NCBI GenBank assembly: GCA_934271655.1
Contig: CAKQRW010000027.1
Span: forward strand, 1 to 44,734
DNA from: an uncultured Bacteroidaceae bacterium
GTDB taxonomy: Bacteria > Bacteroidota > Bacteroidia > Bacteroidales > Bacteroidaceae
Direction of reading: 5' to 3'
DNA length: 44,734 nt
The notes below the pieces were generated by a model. The model did not search any database, was not told the origin of the DNA, and saw only the letters and a list, made by a program, of their open reading frames with translations. Each line of letters begins with the position of its first letter. The first letter of the stretch is position 1. Shown here one piece after another: positions 1-8,128 of this stretch. A program made the position numbers and the translations under genes.

Positions 1-35
1 GATGCCTGGACTGGAACATATCACGCTTTTTCAAT

Positions 36-84
36 AAAGGCATCCTCATTGCTATGGCTTGCATGGCAATGAGGATGCCTTTTT
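36..84 (+). terminator. Strong hairpin terminator for a gene left of the window
   Basis: A perfect 17-bp stem (36-52 with 66-82) encloses a 13-nt loop and is followed by a short T run on the plus strand. It most likely ends transcription of a plus-strand gene lying upstream of the window. Confidence 0.7.
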
Positions 85-123
85 CGCAAACACCCCTTCT
101 GCATACCAACAAAAGCAGGTCAA

Positions 124-820
124 CGGATTTTCCCGGTTGGCGACTGATGAATAATTAGGACTTTTTCCTTTGCAGGACAAGGCATGCATTACATCACATC
201 AATCCGCCCAATGTGTCGCTCCGTTTGTCCTGAGCCATGTGTGGGTCATCGGGCTTTCAGCTTGCCACGGATGTAGCCACGATTCTTCCTGAATTCGGAT
301 TGTGCTGATTGAGCCGATTCTTTTGACCGCGCAGGTTAAAAACTTTTCAAACCGCCAAACTTGTGCAGAATCAGTTCTGTTTGACCATGCTACAGGCTGC
401 GACAACCCCTAAAAGTGCTGCCTGAAGGCATGGAAATGGTGTTGCGGGACATGCGCAAGTCTTGCACAAAAGGACATATTGCTGATGCCGTGATGCAACG
501 AGGATCCTGATTCATCAGACAGTCTTTTGTGTCTGTAAGGTCTCATGGCGAGCATTGCAACATTCGTCATCTATTGACTATTGATGACTTTGCGCATCCG
601 TCATCCTAAGGTTAGTGTTTCGTTATCCTAAGGTTAGTGTTTCGTTATCCTAAGGTTAGTGTTTCGTTATCCTAAGGTTAGTGTTTCGTTATCCTAAGGT
701 TAGTGTTTCGTTATCCTGCACTTTATGCATCGTTATCCTAAGGTTTGTGCATCGTTATCCTAAGGTTTGTGCATCTCTATATTTACAGCATATTCATCAG
801 TCACCAACCGGGAAAATCCG
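124..820. repeat. Non-coding inverted-end element, copy A
   Basis: The first 30 bases (124-153) and the last 30 bases (791-820) are inverted repeats with a single mismatch; both carry the core ttttcccggttgg. The interior has no credible gene. It contains a 22-nt tandem array at 601-778 and a small hairpin (516-521 with 530-535) that is kept in copy B. Segments 128-190, 363-478 and 475-600 align with copy B at 43053-43718 in the same orientation; 190-362 has no counterpart there. No target-site duplication is visible. It resembles a MITE-like or other non-autonomous repeat; its mobilising enzyme, if any, is not in this window. Confidence 0.75.
601..778. repeat. 22-nt tandem array inside element A (8 units)
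   Basis: The word atcctaagg or its variant recurs at 603, 625, 647, 669, 691, 713, 735 and 757, an exact 22-nt period. The first five units continue as ttagtgtttcg; the sixth is a variant (ctgcactttatgcatc) and the last two end in tttgtgcatcg. The order of unit types at the right-hand end is the same in copy B, which has fewer units, so the array has changed copy number since the two copies diverged. Confidence 0.9.
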
Positions 821-969
821 ATGCCCTCCACCTTTAGCAACAACATTTCAGCGAACCGACAAAAGACTCTGCCGCACAGGATGCCACTAATCAGAAAATG
901 CCGCATACTCCATAAATCCGCCGACCCACAATACTCATACCGAGCATACAATAAAAAAAAAACGAGCAT
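821..969. other. Gene-free spacer between element A and the tRNA-Cys terminator
   Basis: I see no gene or clear regulatory site here. It includes an A-rich run near 950-962 and two copies of the word cgagcata. An open frame crossing it on the plus strand runs antisense through the tRNA gene and is not credible. Confidence 0.5.
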
Positions 970-972
970 ACT

Positions 973-1008
973 AAAAAAGTGGTCCAATCAAAAGACTGAA
1001 CCACTTTT
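973..1008 (-). terminator. Terminator of tRNA-Cys
   Basis: On the minus strand, directly after the tRNA 3' end, a 9-bp stem (1000-1008 with 975-983) is followed by a run of T residues, a typical intrinsic terminator. Confidence 0.7.
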
Positions 1009-1012
1009 CAAG

Positions 1013-1084
1013 AGGTGCGTACCCGATTCGAACGGGTGTACATGGTTTTGCAGACCATTGACTAAGCCTCTCATCCAACGCACC
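1013..1084 (-). tRNA. tRNA-Cys (anticodon GCA)
   Basis: The minus strand folds as a full cloverleaf of 72 nt. The acceptor arms GGTGCGT and ACGCACC pair perfectly, the anticodon loop CTGCAAA is closed by a 5-bp stem, and the TψC arm has GTTCGAATC. The discriminator base is T, as is usual for tRNA-Cys. CCA is not encoded. It stands alone, divergent from tilS, with its own promoter and terminator. Confidence 0.95.
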
Positions 1085-1133
1085 GTTGTTTGTTTGTTTT
1101 TTGCAACCCTTCGTTGTTTCCCGATTGCGAGTG

Positions 1134-1141
1134 CAAAGTTA
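1134..1141 (-). promoter_or_regulatory. -7 element for tRNA-Cys
   Basis: The minus strand reads TAACTTTG, matching the Bacteroidota consensus TAnnTTTG, about 50 nt upstream of the tRNA 5' end. Confidence 0.6.
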
Positions 1142-1225
1142 CGGCTTTTCTCCGAACCTACCAAACGATTCTTGTTTTTTTTTGAAAAAAAGATGCTTTT
1201 TCTATAAAATCCAAGAATAATTGCG

Positions 1226-1233
1226 TAATTTTG
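1226..1233 (+). promoter_or_regulatory. -7 element for tilS
   Basis: TAATTTTG fits TAnnTTTG and would place transcription start near 1240. This makes an ATG at 1231 untenable and supports the tilS start at 1264. Confidence 0.6.
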
Positions 1234-1263
1234 CACTATATTTCATTTTCTCAGAACAAAATC

Positions 1264-2586
1264 ATGGCAAAAATAGAAGAAGAAGACAAGGCATCGGGCA
1301 AAAGCATGCAGGCTTATTTAAAGGAAGTGGAGAGATACATCAGCAGCCACCATCTCATAAGCAATGGAGGGAAAGTGGTGACAGGAGTCAGCGGAGGTCC
1401 CGACTCGGTATGCCTGGCACTTATGCTGCACATGTTGGGCTATGAGGTGGTGGCCATCCATTGCAATTTCCACCTAAGAGGCGAGGAAAGCATGCGTGAC
1501 GAGGCATTCTCGGAAGACCTGTGCAGGAAGAACGGCATAAGATTCATGAAGGTGGATTTTGACACCACAGGTTACGCCAAGAGAGAGAAGGTGAGCATAG
1601 AGATGGCAGCCAGAGACTTGCGCTACGCCGAATTCAGAAGAGTGAAGCAAGCTACGGGTGCAGAATGCATAGCCGTGGGACACCACAAGAATGACAACAT
1701 AGAGACAATGGTGCTCAACATGGTGCGCGGCACTGGCATCAAGGGTCTCTGCGGCATGCAGCCAAAGAACGGCGATGTGGTTCGTCCGCTGCTTTGCCTT
1801 ACAAGACCTGATGTGCTCGGCTTTCTCCACGCCTGCGGACAGACGTATGTGACAGACCACACCAACCTGGAGGACGAATATGCGCGCAACAAGGTGAGGC
1901 TAAACATGGTGCCCATGATGGAAAGCATCAATGCAGGAGCGCTCAACAACATATCGTCCACGATGGAAAACCTTAACGAGGTCTATAAGATATACAAGAG
2001 AGCCATAGGGCAAGACATGCTGCTTTGCAGCGAAGAGATGCCTGACGGAGAAATACGCATCGACAAAGAAAAGCTGATGCGCTCTGCCTCTCCCATATCC
2101 GTGCTGCATGAGTTGCTTGGAGAGAGAGGCTTCAACAAGGCCGAACTGAAGGACATGCTGACCAGCGGATGCGGAAGAGTGTTTGGAGAGAAAGGACAGA
2201 GAGTAGCGGTGGACAGGACGCGCCTGATAGTAGAGTCGGCCCACTACCCTGCCGTGGAAATAGAAGAGAGGACTGTGGACATAGGTAGCCTGAAGATGGA
2301 AAGGGACAACAGGCACGCATATCTCGACGCAGACAAGCTGCACGGCAAACTGACCATGCGCTTTCCGCAGCAGGGCGACAGCTTTGCGCCTTTCGGCATG
2401 AAGGGCAAGAGAAAGCTGCTGAGCGACTATATGACCGACCAGAAGATGAGCGTGTTTGAAAAAGAGAGGCAACCTCTTCTGATGGACGGAGAAGAGATTG
2501 CCTGGGTGGCAGGACGGAGAAGTTCCGAACTGTATAGAGTAGATGGCCAGACCCGCCGGGTGGTCATCCTATGCCTAAAGTCATAG
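1264..2586 (+). CDS. tilS: tRNA(Ile)-lysidine synthase TilS
   Basis: TilS attaches lysine to C34 of the CAU-anticodon tRNA-Ile, turning AUG decoding into AUA decoding; it is an essential cytoplasmic ATP-dependent enzyme. The PP-loop ATP-binding motif SGGPDS is at residues 43-48 of the 440-aa product, and the following N-type ATP pyrophosphatase core contains GHHKNDNIET. The C-terminal third carries the usual TilS substrate-binding domains, so the length is normal. I chose ATG 1264 because the promoter -7 box at 1226-1233 overlaps the longer frame; ATG 1306 (MQAYLKEVERY) is an alternative that fits the family start well. The last 23 bases overlap the convergent PAP2 gene. Confidence 0.95.
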   Translation: MAKIEEEDKASGKSMQAYLKEVERYISSHHLISNGGKVVTGVSGGPDSVCLALMLHMLGYEVVAIHCNFHLRGEESMRDEAFSEDLCRKNGIRFMKVDFDTTGYAKREKVSIEMAARDLRYAEFRRVKQATGAECIAVGHHKNDNIETMVLNMVRGTGIKGLCGMQPKNGDVVRPLLCLTRPDVLGFLHACGQTYVTDHTNLEDEYARNKVRLNMVPMMESINAGALNNISSTMENLNEVYKIYKRAIGQDMLLCSEEMPDGEIRIDKEKLMRSASPISVLHELLGERGFNKAELKDMLTSGCGRVFGEKGQRVAVDRTRLIVESAHYPAVEIEERTVDIGSLKMERDNRHAYLDADKLHGKLTMRFPQQGDSFAPFGMKGKRKLLSDYMTDQKMSVFEKERQPLLMDGEEIAWVAGRRSSELYRVDGQTRRVVILCLKS

Positions 2587-3250
2587 CGTATATGATCACG
2601 CACACATAGTTGAAGAAAATGATGGTGAGAAACGAGTCCATGTCGCTCCTCAGATAGCCCGAAGGTGTAAACTGCTCCGACACATAGCTTCTGTCGCCCA
2701 TGTGGCGCTGCACCCGGTGCAGGAGATAATAGAAGACGAATCCAAGGACGATGCCCACACACCAGCCCACGCACACGTCGCCAAGATAATGCACACCAAG
2801 ATACAGGCGCGTGAACGTAGTGGTCAGCGACCAGAAGATGAGGGTGGCTGTCACCTTGGGCGAGCGGAACAGCAGCGAGAGAAACACGGCCACACACATA
2901 GTGTTGCAGGCGTGTCCGGAGAAAAAGCCGAAGCGTCCGCCACGGTAGCCCCTGACCACATCGACGAGATACATCAGCTGCGGATCCTGTGCCGGACGCC
3001 ATCGCGCCACCATCGGCTTCACTATGCCAGAGCATATGCGGTCTGCCACAAAGATGAGCAGGCCTATGGCGAGAAAGATGAGAAGCGTGTCCTTGATGTT
3101 GTTGTTCTTGAAAATGATGATGAGCAGAGCCACTATCACCGCCGACCACGAGAAGGTGTTGGTGACGGTGTACATCACGTTGTCCCAAAAAATGCTGTCG
3201 CTTCCGTTGAGGAACAATGTCAGCGTGTGGTCAAGTTCGTTTATGTCCAT
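2564..3250 (-). CDS. PAP2-family phosphatase, membrane protein
   Basis: This 228-aa integral membrane protein has the three phosphatidic acid phosphatase motifs in order: KPMVARWRP (78-86), FSGHA (110-114) and TRLYLGVHYLGD (147-158). The conserved Lys, Arg, two His and Asp are all present. Such enzymes remove phosphate from lipid pyrophosphates or phosphatidic acid; undecaprenyl pyrophosphate recycling or lipid A dephosphorylation are both possible and cannot be separated here. About five or six hydrophobic segments are visible. Its 3' end overlaps the end of tilS convergently. No clear -7 box is visible upstream. Confidence 0.9.
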   Translation of the reverse strand: MDINELDHTLTLFLNGSDSIFWDNVMYTVTNTFSWSAVIVALLIIIFKNNNIKDTLLIFLAIGLLIFVADRICSGIVKPMVARWRPAQDPQLMYLVDVVRGYRGGRFGFFSGHACNTMCVAVFLSLLFRSPKVTATLIFWSLTTTFTRLYLGVHYLGDVCVGWCVGIVLGFVFYYLLHRVQRHMGDRSYVSEQFTPSGYLRSDMDSFLTIIFFNYVCVIIYAMTLGIG

Positions 3251-3320
3251 AAGCTGTTGCTTTTACCTTTAGCCTGGTTTCTAATAAAATTGCCATGTCA
3301 GATTACGATGTGCCCCGACA

Positions 3321-3351
3321 AGAGGCCGCAAGATAACAGGACGCGGCCTTT
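3321..3351. terminator. Possible hairpin between bat operon end and PAP2
   Basis: A 7-bp GC-rich stem (3323-3329 with 3343-3349), extendable by a wobble pair, has four T residues on its plus-strand side. It lies downstream of batE, but the T run faces the wrong way for that gene, so the call is weak. Confidence 0.3.
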
Positions 3352-3437
3352 TCTGAATATCACATGTCAACAGCGGCTATTCCCATGCGGAGCCTTTGCT
3401 ACCACAGCAGGCACACGCATCATCCGCCATGCTATGC

Positions 3438-4187
3438 CTAAATCACCTCGACAGCGTCAGCCGGCACCCAGCCCTGCTTGCCCTCCTCAAACTTCACTTC
3501 CTTCCACTCCGACATGCTGTCATCAATAATCTCCACCTTCGAGCCTTCATGTATGACAAAGAGGTCGGTGCTGCGGTCGCTCGGCGAGCTCTTCACAGTG
3601 ACAGCAGGAGACATGACTATTGCCGTGTCACGGCTGACCATGTCGCGATGCTGCGAGAATGCTGCAAGATTGGAGACCAGAAGCACAATAAAGAGAGCCA
3701 TTGACCCATATACCCCAACCTTCCTTATCCACAGCTGAGACATGAACATATATAGAGCCACGCCTATAAGCATGAGGACAAAGGAAAAGATGCCAACAGC
3801 GGTCCACGAGGCTATGTCCATGCTGTGGGTGAGCTCACGCCACCATGTGACAAAAAACATCTCCGATGGCGGCACGACCTTGTCGACAGTCTTGCCACGT
3901 GCCAGCGCAAGATTGGTGCGCACATCAGCGTCGCCCGGATTGAGGAGATAGGCCCGCTCGTAGTTGAGCACAGCCCTCGGCATGTCATCAAGCTTGTAGT
4001 AGCAGTTGCCAAGATTGTAGTATATCTCATATGCCACGCCATTGTCGTTCATCACAGATTGGTAAGCCGCCGCAGCCTCTGAATATTTCTCTTTCTCATA
4101 CAGCGCGTCAGCTTCCGCCTTTGTGGCAGCGGAGGCAGCAGCTAATGCGCACGCTGCCACCATCACCATAAATATTCTCTTTATCAT
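3438..4187 (-). CDS. batE: BatE: TPR and SH3 membrane protein
   Basis: The 249-aa product begins with a signal peptide (about 1-20), followed by TPR repeats (about 22-100, including YNLGNCYYKLDDMPRA), two transmembrane segments (about 128-152 and 158-176) and a C-terminal bacterial SH3-like domain (about 185-249, ending GWVPADAVEVI). This is the typical Bacteroidales BatE order. Its start overlaps the batD stop in an ATGA junction, indicating translational coupling. It is the last gene of the bat operon. Its role within the Bat complex is presumed to be protein-protein contact at the periplasmic face. Confidence 0.9.
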   Translation of the reverse strand: MIKRIFMVMVAACALAAASAATKAEADALYEKEKYSEAAAAYQSVMNDNGVAYEIYYNLGNCYYKLDDMPRAVLNYERAYLLNPGDADVRTNLALARGKTVDKVVPPSEMFFVTWWRELTHSMDIASWTAVGIFSFVLMLIGVALYMFMSQLWIRKVGVYGSMALFIVLLVSNLAAFSQHRDMVSRDTAIVMSPAVTVKSSPSDRSTDLFVIHEGSKVEIIDDSMSEWKEVKFEEGKQGWVPADAVEVI

Positions 4188-6013
4188 AGATTGTCCTCCA
4201 TCTTGCTTATGGTCACTATTGAACTATCATACACCTGCTCCATATTAGCCTCGGGGTCTCCTGGAGCATAGCGCGCAAACTCACAGTCGTTGAGCACCTT
4301 CATGAATGCGTCTACATACTCTTTTGGCACGTCACGCGAAGCGAGCTCCTGCTCTATGTTCTCCTTGTTGAGCAGCTCTTGCGACATATTGAACTTGTCG
4401 CCCACATATCCCAGAAGAGCTCTGAGCACCTCTTCATAGAAAGACTCGCGCTCATGGTTGTCGAGCAGACGCTTTGCTACCTTGAGACGCTTGAGCGCAA
4501 CCTTATTGGCCTTTCTGCCACGAGACAGAGCTGCATTGGCATTCATCTTGAGACGCTTGCGCCCAAACGCTACCACCACTCCAAACAAGACTGCCGGTAT
4601 CAGGTAAGCCAGCCAGAATAGCCATGACGCGAAGAAGGCATCGCCTGGCTTATGGAAGCTGACATCACCCTTCTTTATGAAGCGTATGTCCAGATTGAGC
4701 TGCTGCACATCCTGCTGCCCGTTGTAGGCTGAGACACTCTGGCCAGAGCCGCCCTTGTTCACCTTCAATTCGTAAGGCTCTGTGGTGAGAGTCTTGTATG
4801 TGCGCGACTCTGTGTCGAAATATACAAACTTGACCGCAGGCACCGTGTATGTGCCAGGATGACGAGGCACAGCCAGATACTCAAACTCCTTCGTGCCGGC
4901 AAGACCCGTGCGCGATATCTTGAAGTTGTCATTCACCTTGGCGTCGTATGTCTCAAAATCCTTAGGGAAGCCCACCTCTGGAGTGGAGATGAGCTTCATG
5001 TTGCCGCTGCCGCTCACCTTGACCTTGAGAGTGATGGCCTCGTTGGCATCCACCTCCTTAGAGCTAATGCTCGAAGAGACGGAGAACTTGCCCACAGCTC
5101 CTGAGAAGCCCGCTGGCTTGTTGACAAGAGGCGACACATTGATGACGATAGGAGGTGTGACAATCTTTTTCTTCATCTCCACATATCCGCTTGTGCCATT
5201 GAAGAAAGCCTCGAATGGATCTATGTTGCGGTTGCGTGTCACGACAACGCCATCATAGGTGATGGCAGGTATGGTCAGCTTGCCCGACTTCTGAGGAAAG
5301 ACAAGATACTGGCTCCACACCACCGTGCGGTAGTTGCGCCAGTTGTATTGCTCGAGCTGAAACTCCTTTGTGCGGGGAAGAGGTATCTCCTGTATCTGGA
5401 ATCCGTCAAGCGTAGGGAGTTTTCCGTCGAGCTGGGTGAGGTCCACTAATGTGTAAATCTTGTATGTGAGCAAAACAGCCTCCTGCTCATGCACGTTGGT
5501 GCGCGATGCCGTGGCTGTCATGAACAGGTCTTTTGAAGATATGGCATGACCTGAGCTTGCTGGTTCTGACGACTGCGATGATGAAGCCCCGCCATTGCGC
5601 GACGAGCTGGAAGAAGAAGAGCCTCCACTTGACGGGAGCACCTTGACCTGCACAGGTCTTGTCCTCACAGTCTTGCCTCCGGCCTGCACACTGGCGCTGC
5701 CTATGGTGTAGGTGCCTGGCGTGTTGCACAGAAGCACATAAGAGTATATCACGCTGCTGCTCTGTGATGTCTGCCCGTTGATAATCTGAAAACTGCTCTG
5801 TGAAGAAGTGGCAGGTCCGTAAAGGACCTCAAACCCCTTGAAATCGGGAGCAGAAAAGCCTGAGACATCCTGCGTATTGACAGTAAACTGCACACGGAAC
5901 TTGCCTCCCGCCTCAACTGTAGACGGCACAGAGGCTCGAAACGTCACGTTGCCTCCCGCCCATGCGCACGCACATACGCACATCAATAAAATAATATGTG
6001 TAAATCTTTTCAT
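4184..6013 (-). CDS. batD: BatD: oxygen-tolerance membrane protein
   Basis: The 609-aa protein has a signal peptide (about 1-19), a large periplasmic region of Ig-like beta domains, a serine-rich linker (about residues 130-155) and one transmembrane segment (about 455-482) followed by a basic cytoplasmic tail. This matches the BatD family of Bacteroidota. In Bacteroides the Bat proteins contribute to aerotolerance, though the biochemical action is unknown. It is followed with a 4-base overlap by batE and preceded by batC with a 22-bp gap, so it sits inside the operon. Confidence 0.9.
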   Translation of the reverse strand: MKRFTHIILLMCVCACAWAGGNVTFRASVPSTVEAGGKFRVQFTVNTQDVSGFSAPDFKGFEVLYGPATSSQSSFQIINGQTSQSSSVIYSYVLLCNTPGTYTIGSASVQAGGKTVRTRPVQVKVLPSSGGSSSSSSSRNGGASSSQSSEPASSGHAISSKDLFMTATASRTNVHEQEAVLLTYKIYTLVDLTQLDGKLPTLDGFQIQEIPLPRTKEFQLEQYNWRNYRTVVWSQYLVFPQKSGKLTIPAITYDGVVVTRNRNIDPFEAFFNGTSGYVEMKKKIVTPPIVINVSPLVNKPAGFSGAVGKFSVSSSISSKEVDANEAITLKVKVSGSGNMKLISTPEVGFPKDFETYDAKVNDNFKISRTGLAGTKEFEYLAVPRHPGTYTVPAVKFVYFDTESRTYKTLTTEPYELKVNKGGSGQSVSAYNGQQDVQQLNLDIRFIKKGDVSFHKPGDAFFASWLFWLAYLIPAVLFGVVVAFGRKRLKMNANAALSRGRKANKVALKRLKVAKRLLDNHERESFYEEVLRALLGYVGDKFNMSQELLNKENIEQELASRDVPKEYVDAFMKVLNDCEFARYAPGDPEANMEQVYDSSIVTISKMEDNL

Positions 6014-6035
6014 AGCCTTGCCTGTAAATTACATG

Positions 6036-6779
6036 TCACCAGTCTTTCTCCAGGCTTCTGCGCCTGTTGTCCTTACTCTCATTGAGCTTGCGCTGCACGC
6101 TCTTTTCGTCCTGCTGGGCCGAATTGAGCAACTGCTCTGCAGCCTGGTCACTCATGTCGTCCTTCTTCTCTTCTGGCTTATTCTGCTGCTTGTCACGGTT
6201 CTGCTGGTCCTGCTGGTCTTTTTTCTGCTGGTCCTGCTTCTGCTTGTCCTTGTCTTGCTGGTTTTGCTTGTTCTTGTCATCACCGCCCTGTCCGCCACCA
6301 TTGTTGTTCTGGTTCTTCTTCAACTGGTACTGAGCCATGGCAAGGTTGTAACGTGTCTCATTGTCGGCAGGATTGCAGCGGAGGGAACTCTTATAGAAAT
6401 TGACGGCATTCTGGAAGGCGCCAGCCACATTGCCCTCCTTGGAACGCATGCCCGCCACCCCCTGGGCATACCATATATTGCCCATATTGTGATAGTTGAG
6501 AGCCTTACGCATGGCGTCACTCGTGCCAATGGAGTCGGCCTTCTTGTAGTTCTCAAACGCTGTAGAGTCTTTTCTCTGCATCACATACACATTGCCAAGA
6601 TTGTAATAGCCTTCAAAAGAAGGCACCTTGGACACAGATTTCAGATACATCGTCTCAGCCTTGTCGTACTGTCCCTGGCGGTAGGCCTTGTTGCCCATTC
6701 GTATGAAGTCCCGAGCGCTCTGTGCTGACACAGGCATCAGGACAACAAACATCAATATGCCAATGATAATCTTTCTCAT
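6036..6779 (-). CDS. batC: BatC: TPR protein with charged tail
   Basis: The 247-aa product starts with a signal peptide (about 1-20), has TPR repeats (about 22-150, e.g. YYNLGNVYVMQRKDSTA) and a low-complexity tail rich in Q, K, D and N (154-208) before a short charged C-terminus. TPR modules suggest a scaffold for the periplasmic faces of BatA/BatB. A 195-bp gap separates it from batB upstream; I see no terminator in that gap, so cotranscription remains likely. Confidence 0.9.
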   Translation of the reverse strand: MRKIIIGILMFVVLMPVSAQSARDFIRMGNKAYRQGQYDKAETMYLKSVSKVPSFEGYYNLGNVYVMQRKDSTAFENYKKADSIGTSDAMRKALNYHNMGNIWYAQGVAGMRSKEGNVAGAFQNAVNFYKSSLRCNPADNETRYNLAMAQYQLKKNQNNNGGGQGGDDKNKQNQQDKDKQKQDQQKKDQQDQQNRDKQQNKPEEKKDDMSDQAAEQLLNSAQQDEKSVQRKLNESKDNRRRSLEKDW

Positions 6780-6974
6780 CTACTTAGTAACGTTAAAAAA
6801 TGACTTGAACATTTTATTTATTGTAGGAGTAATGCCTGTGCACCACTTTCTTCTCATCTTGCTGGCCATATTATGACTATTCATCGGTCACGATGCCCGC
6901 ACCGTTCCTTCTTCATATCCACAAAAGCATCTCAGCCATCTGAGTTGAATGCCGCACATGTTATCTTTTCAACA

Positions 6975-7991
6975 TCACTTAAACAATTTATATTTCTTAA
7001 TCCATCTGTTCTTGCGCTCCATGACGCAAGCCTCCGCCATGAGCACCAGGAACGCGAGCAAAGCCACCGCCACAAACTGCTCATCATAGGCAGAATACAT
7101 AGAAGCAGAGATGTCTTCCTTCTGCATCTTCTCAATCTCCTTCTCCAACAGCTCCTGCGCCATGTCAGTCTGGTCAACATGGATATACACGCCTCCGCCA
7201 GCCTGGGCTATGCTCTTGCCCACCTCCTCGTTCAGCTTGGTGGTCACCACATTGCCACTACGATCCTTCTTGAAAGCGCCTCCGCCCATTGGGATAGGGC
7301 CTCCCTGAGATGTTCCGACTGAGAGCACAAAGATTTGCGCTCCCATCTTCTTGGCCTGCTTAGCCGCCTCTACCGCTCCAGGCTCGTTGTCCTCAGCATC
7401 TGTTATGAGCACAAGGGCGCGTCCCACGTTGCTTTTCTCAGAGAATCCTGCCGAGGCGCGCGTGATGGCCTCTGCAAGATTAGTGCCCTGCATGGCTACT
7501 GTGGAAGGGTCGAGTTGGTCGAGAAACATCTTGGCAGACACGTAGTCGCTCGTCATGGGCAACAGCGTGATGGCACTTCCGGCAAATGCCACCAAGCCCA
7601 CCTTGTCCTCGTCAAACTGCTCCACCAGCTTGCTGACAATCATCTTCGACTTCTCAAGACGGCTTGGATTGACATCCTGGCACAGCATGGAGTTGGACAC
7701 ATCGACAGCTATAGCCACTTCTATGCCCTGGCGCTTCACCTCCTCATTGCGTGTGCCATACTGCGGACGAGCCAGCACGAGGCAGAGCAGGGCAAAGGCT
7801 GCCATCATCAGGCCAAACTTAACGTGTCTTCTGACAGGTGAGACATCTGGCATGAGCGTCTTCAGCAGCTCGGGGTCGCCAAACTTCCTTATCTGCTTTT
7901 TCATGCGGTACTGCACGACGGCATACACCATCATAAGCACTGGTATGAGCAGAAGCAGATATAAAAATACAGGATTTGCAAATCTGAACAT
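6975..7991 (-). CDS. batB: BatB: VWA-domain membrane protein
   Basis: This 338-aa protein has N-terminal transmembrane segments (about 8-28 and 58-76), a von Willebrand A domain with the metal-ion MIDAS motif DVSNS (97-101) and TDAEDN, and a last membrane segment near the C-terminus. VWA domains bind protein partners through the metal. The domain sits between the membrane segments, as in all BatB proteins. It lies 137 bp after batA and is a paralogue of it. Confidence 0.93.
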   Translation of the reverse strand: MFRFANPVFLYLLLLIPVLMMVYAVVQYRMKKQIRKFGDPELLKTLMPDVSPVRRHVKFGLMMAAFALLCLVLARPQYGTRNEEVKRQGIEVAIAVDVSNSMLCQDVNPSRLEKSKMIVSKLVEQFDEDKVGLVAFAGSAITLLPMTSDYVSAKMFLDQLDPSTVAMQGTNLAEAITRASAGFSEKSNVGRALVLITDAEDNEPGAVEAAKQAKKMGAQIFVLSVGTSQGGPIPMGGGAFKKDRSGNVVTTKLNEEVGKSIAQAGGGVYIHVDQTDMAQELLEKEIEKMQKEDISASMYSAYDEQFVAVALLAFLVLMAEACVMERKNRWIKKYKLFK

Positions 7992-8128
7992 TTCTCTATT
8001 ATCATTTTATCTCCAGGAACCATGGCCTTTCATGCGAAAGAGCCGAGCGCCATGCCATCATCCGTAAAAGATACGGCCGCCTCTGCATCCTTGCCACCTT
8101 CCTACATTCCTGGCTGTTTGGTTCTTAT

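Noticed and set aside
199..405. Small minus-strand frame in element A sharing SQPVAWS and TDSAQ with a frame at 42843-43289
   Set aside because: The shared peptide comes from the homologous non-coding DNA of the two elements; the frames differ in length and context, and the second also runs antisense through the gltS end.
124..820. Insertion sequence
   Set aside because: The ends are inverted repeats, but no transposase or remnant of one is readable in any frame.
767..1207. Plus-strand open frame of 146 codons
   Set aside because: It runs antisense through the tRNA-Cys gene, its terminator and its promoter, and its beginning lies in the repeat element.
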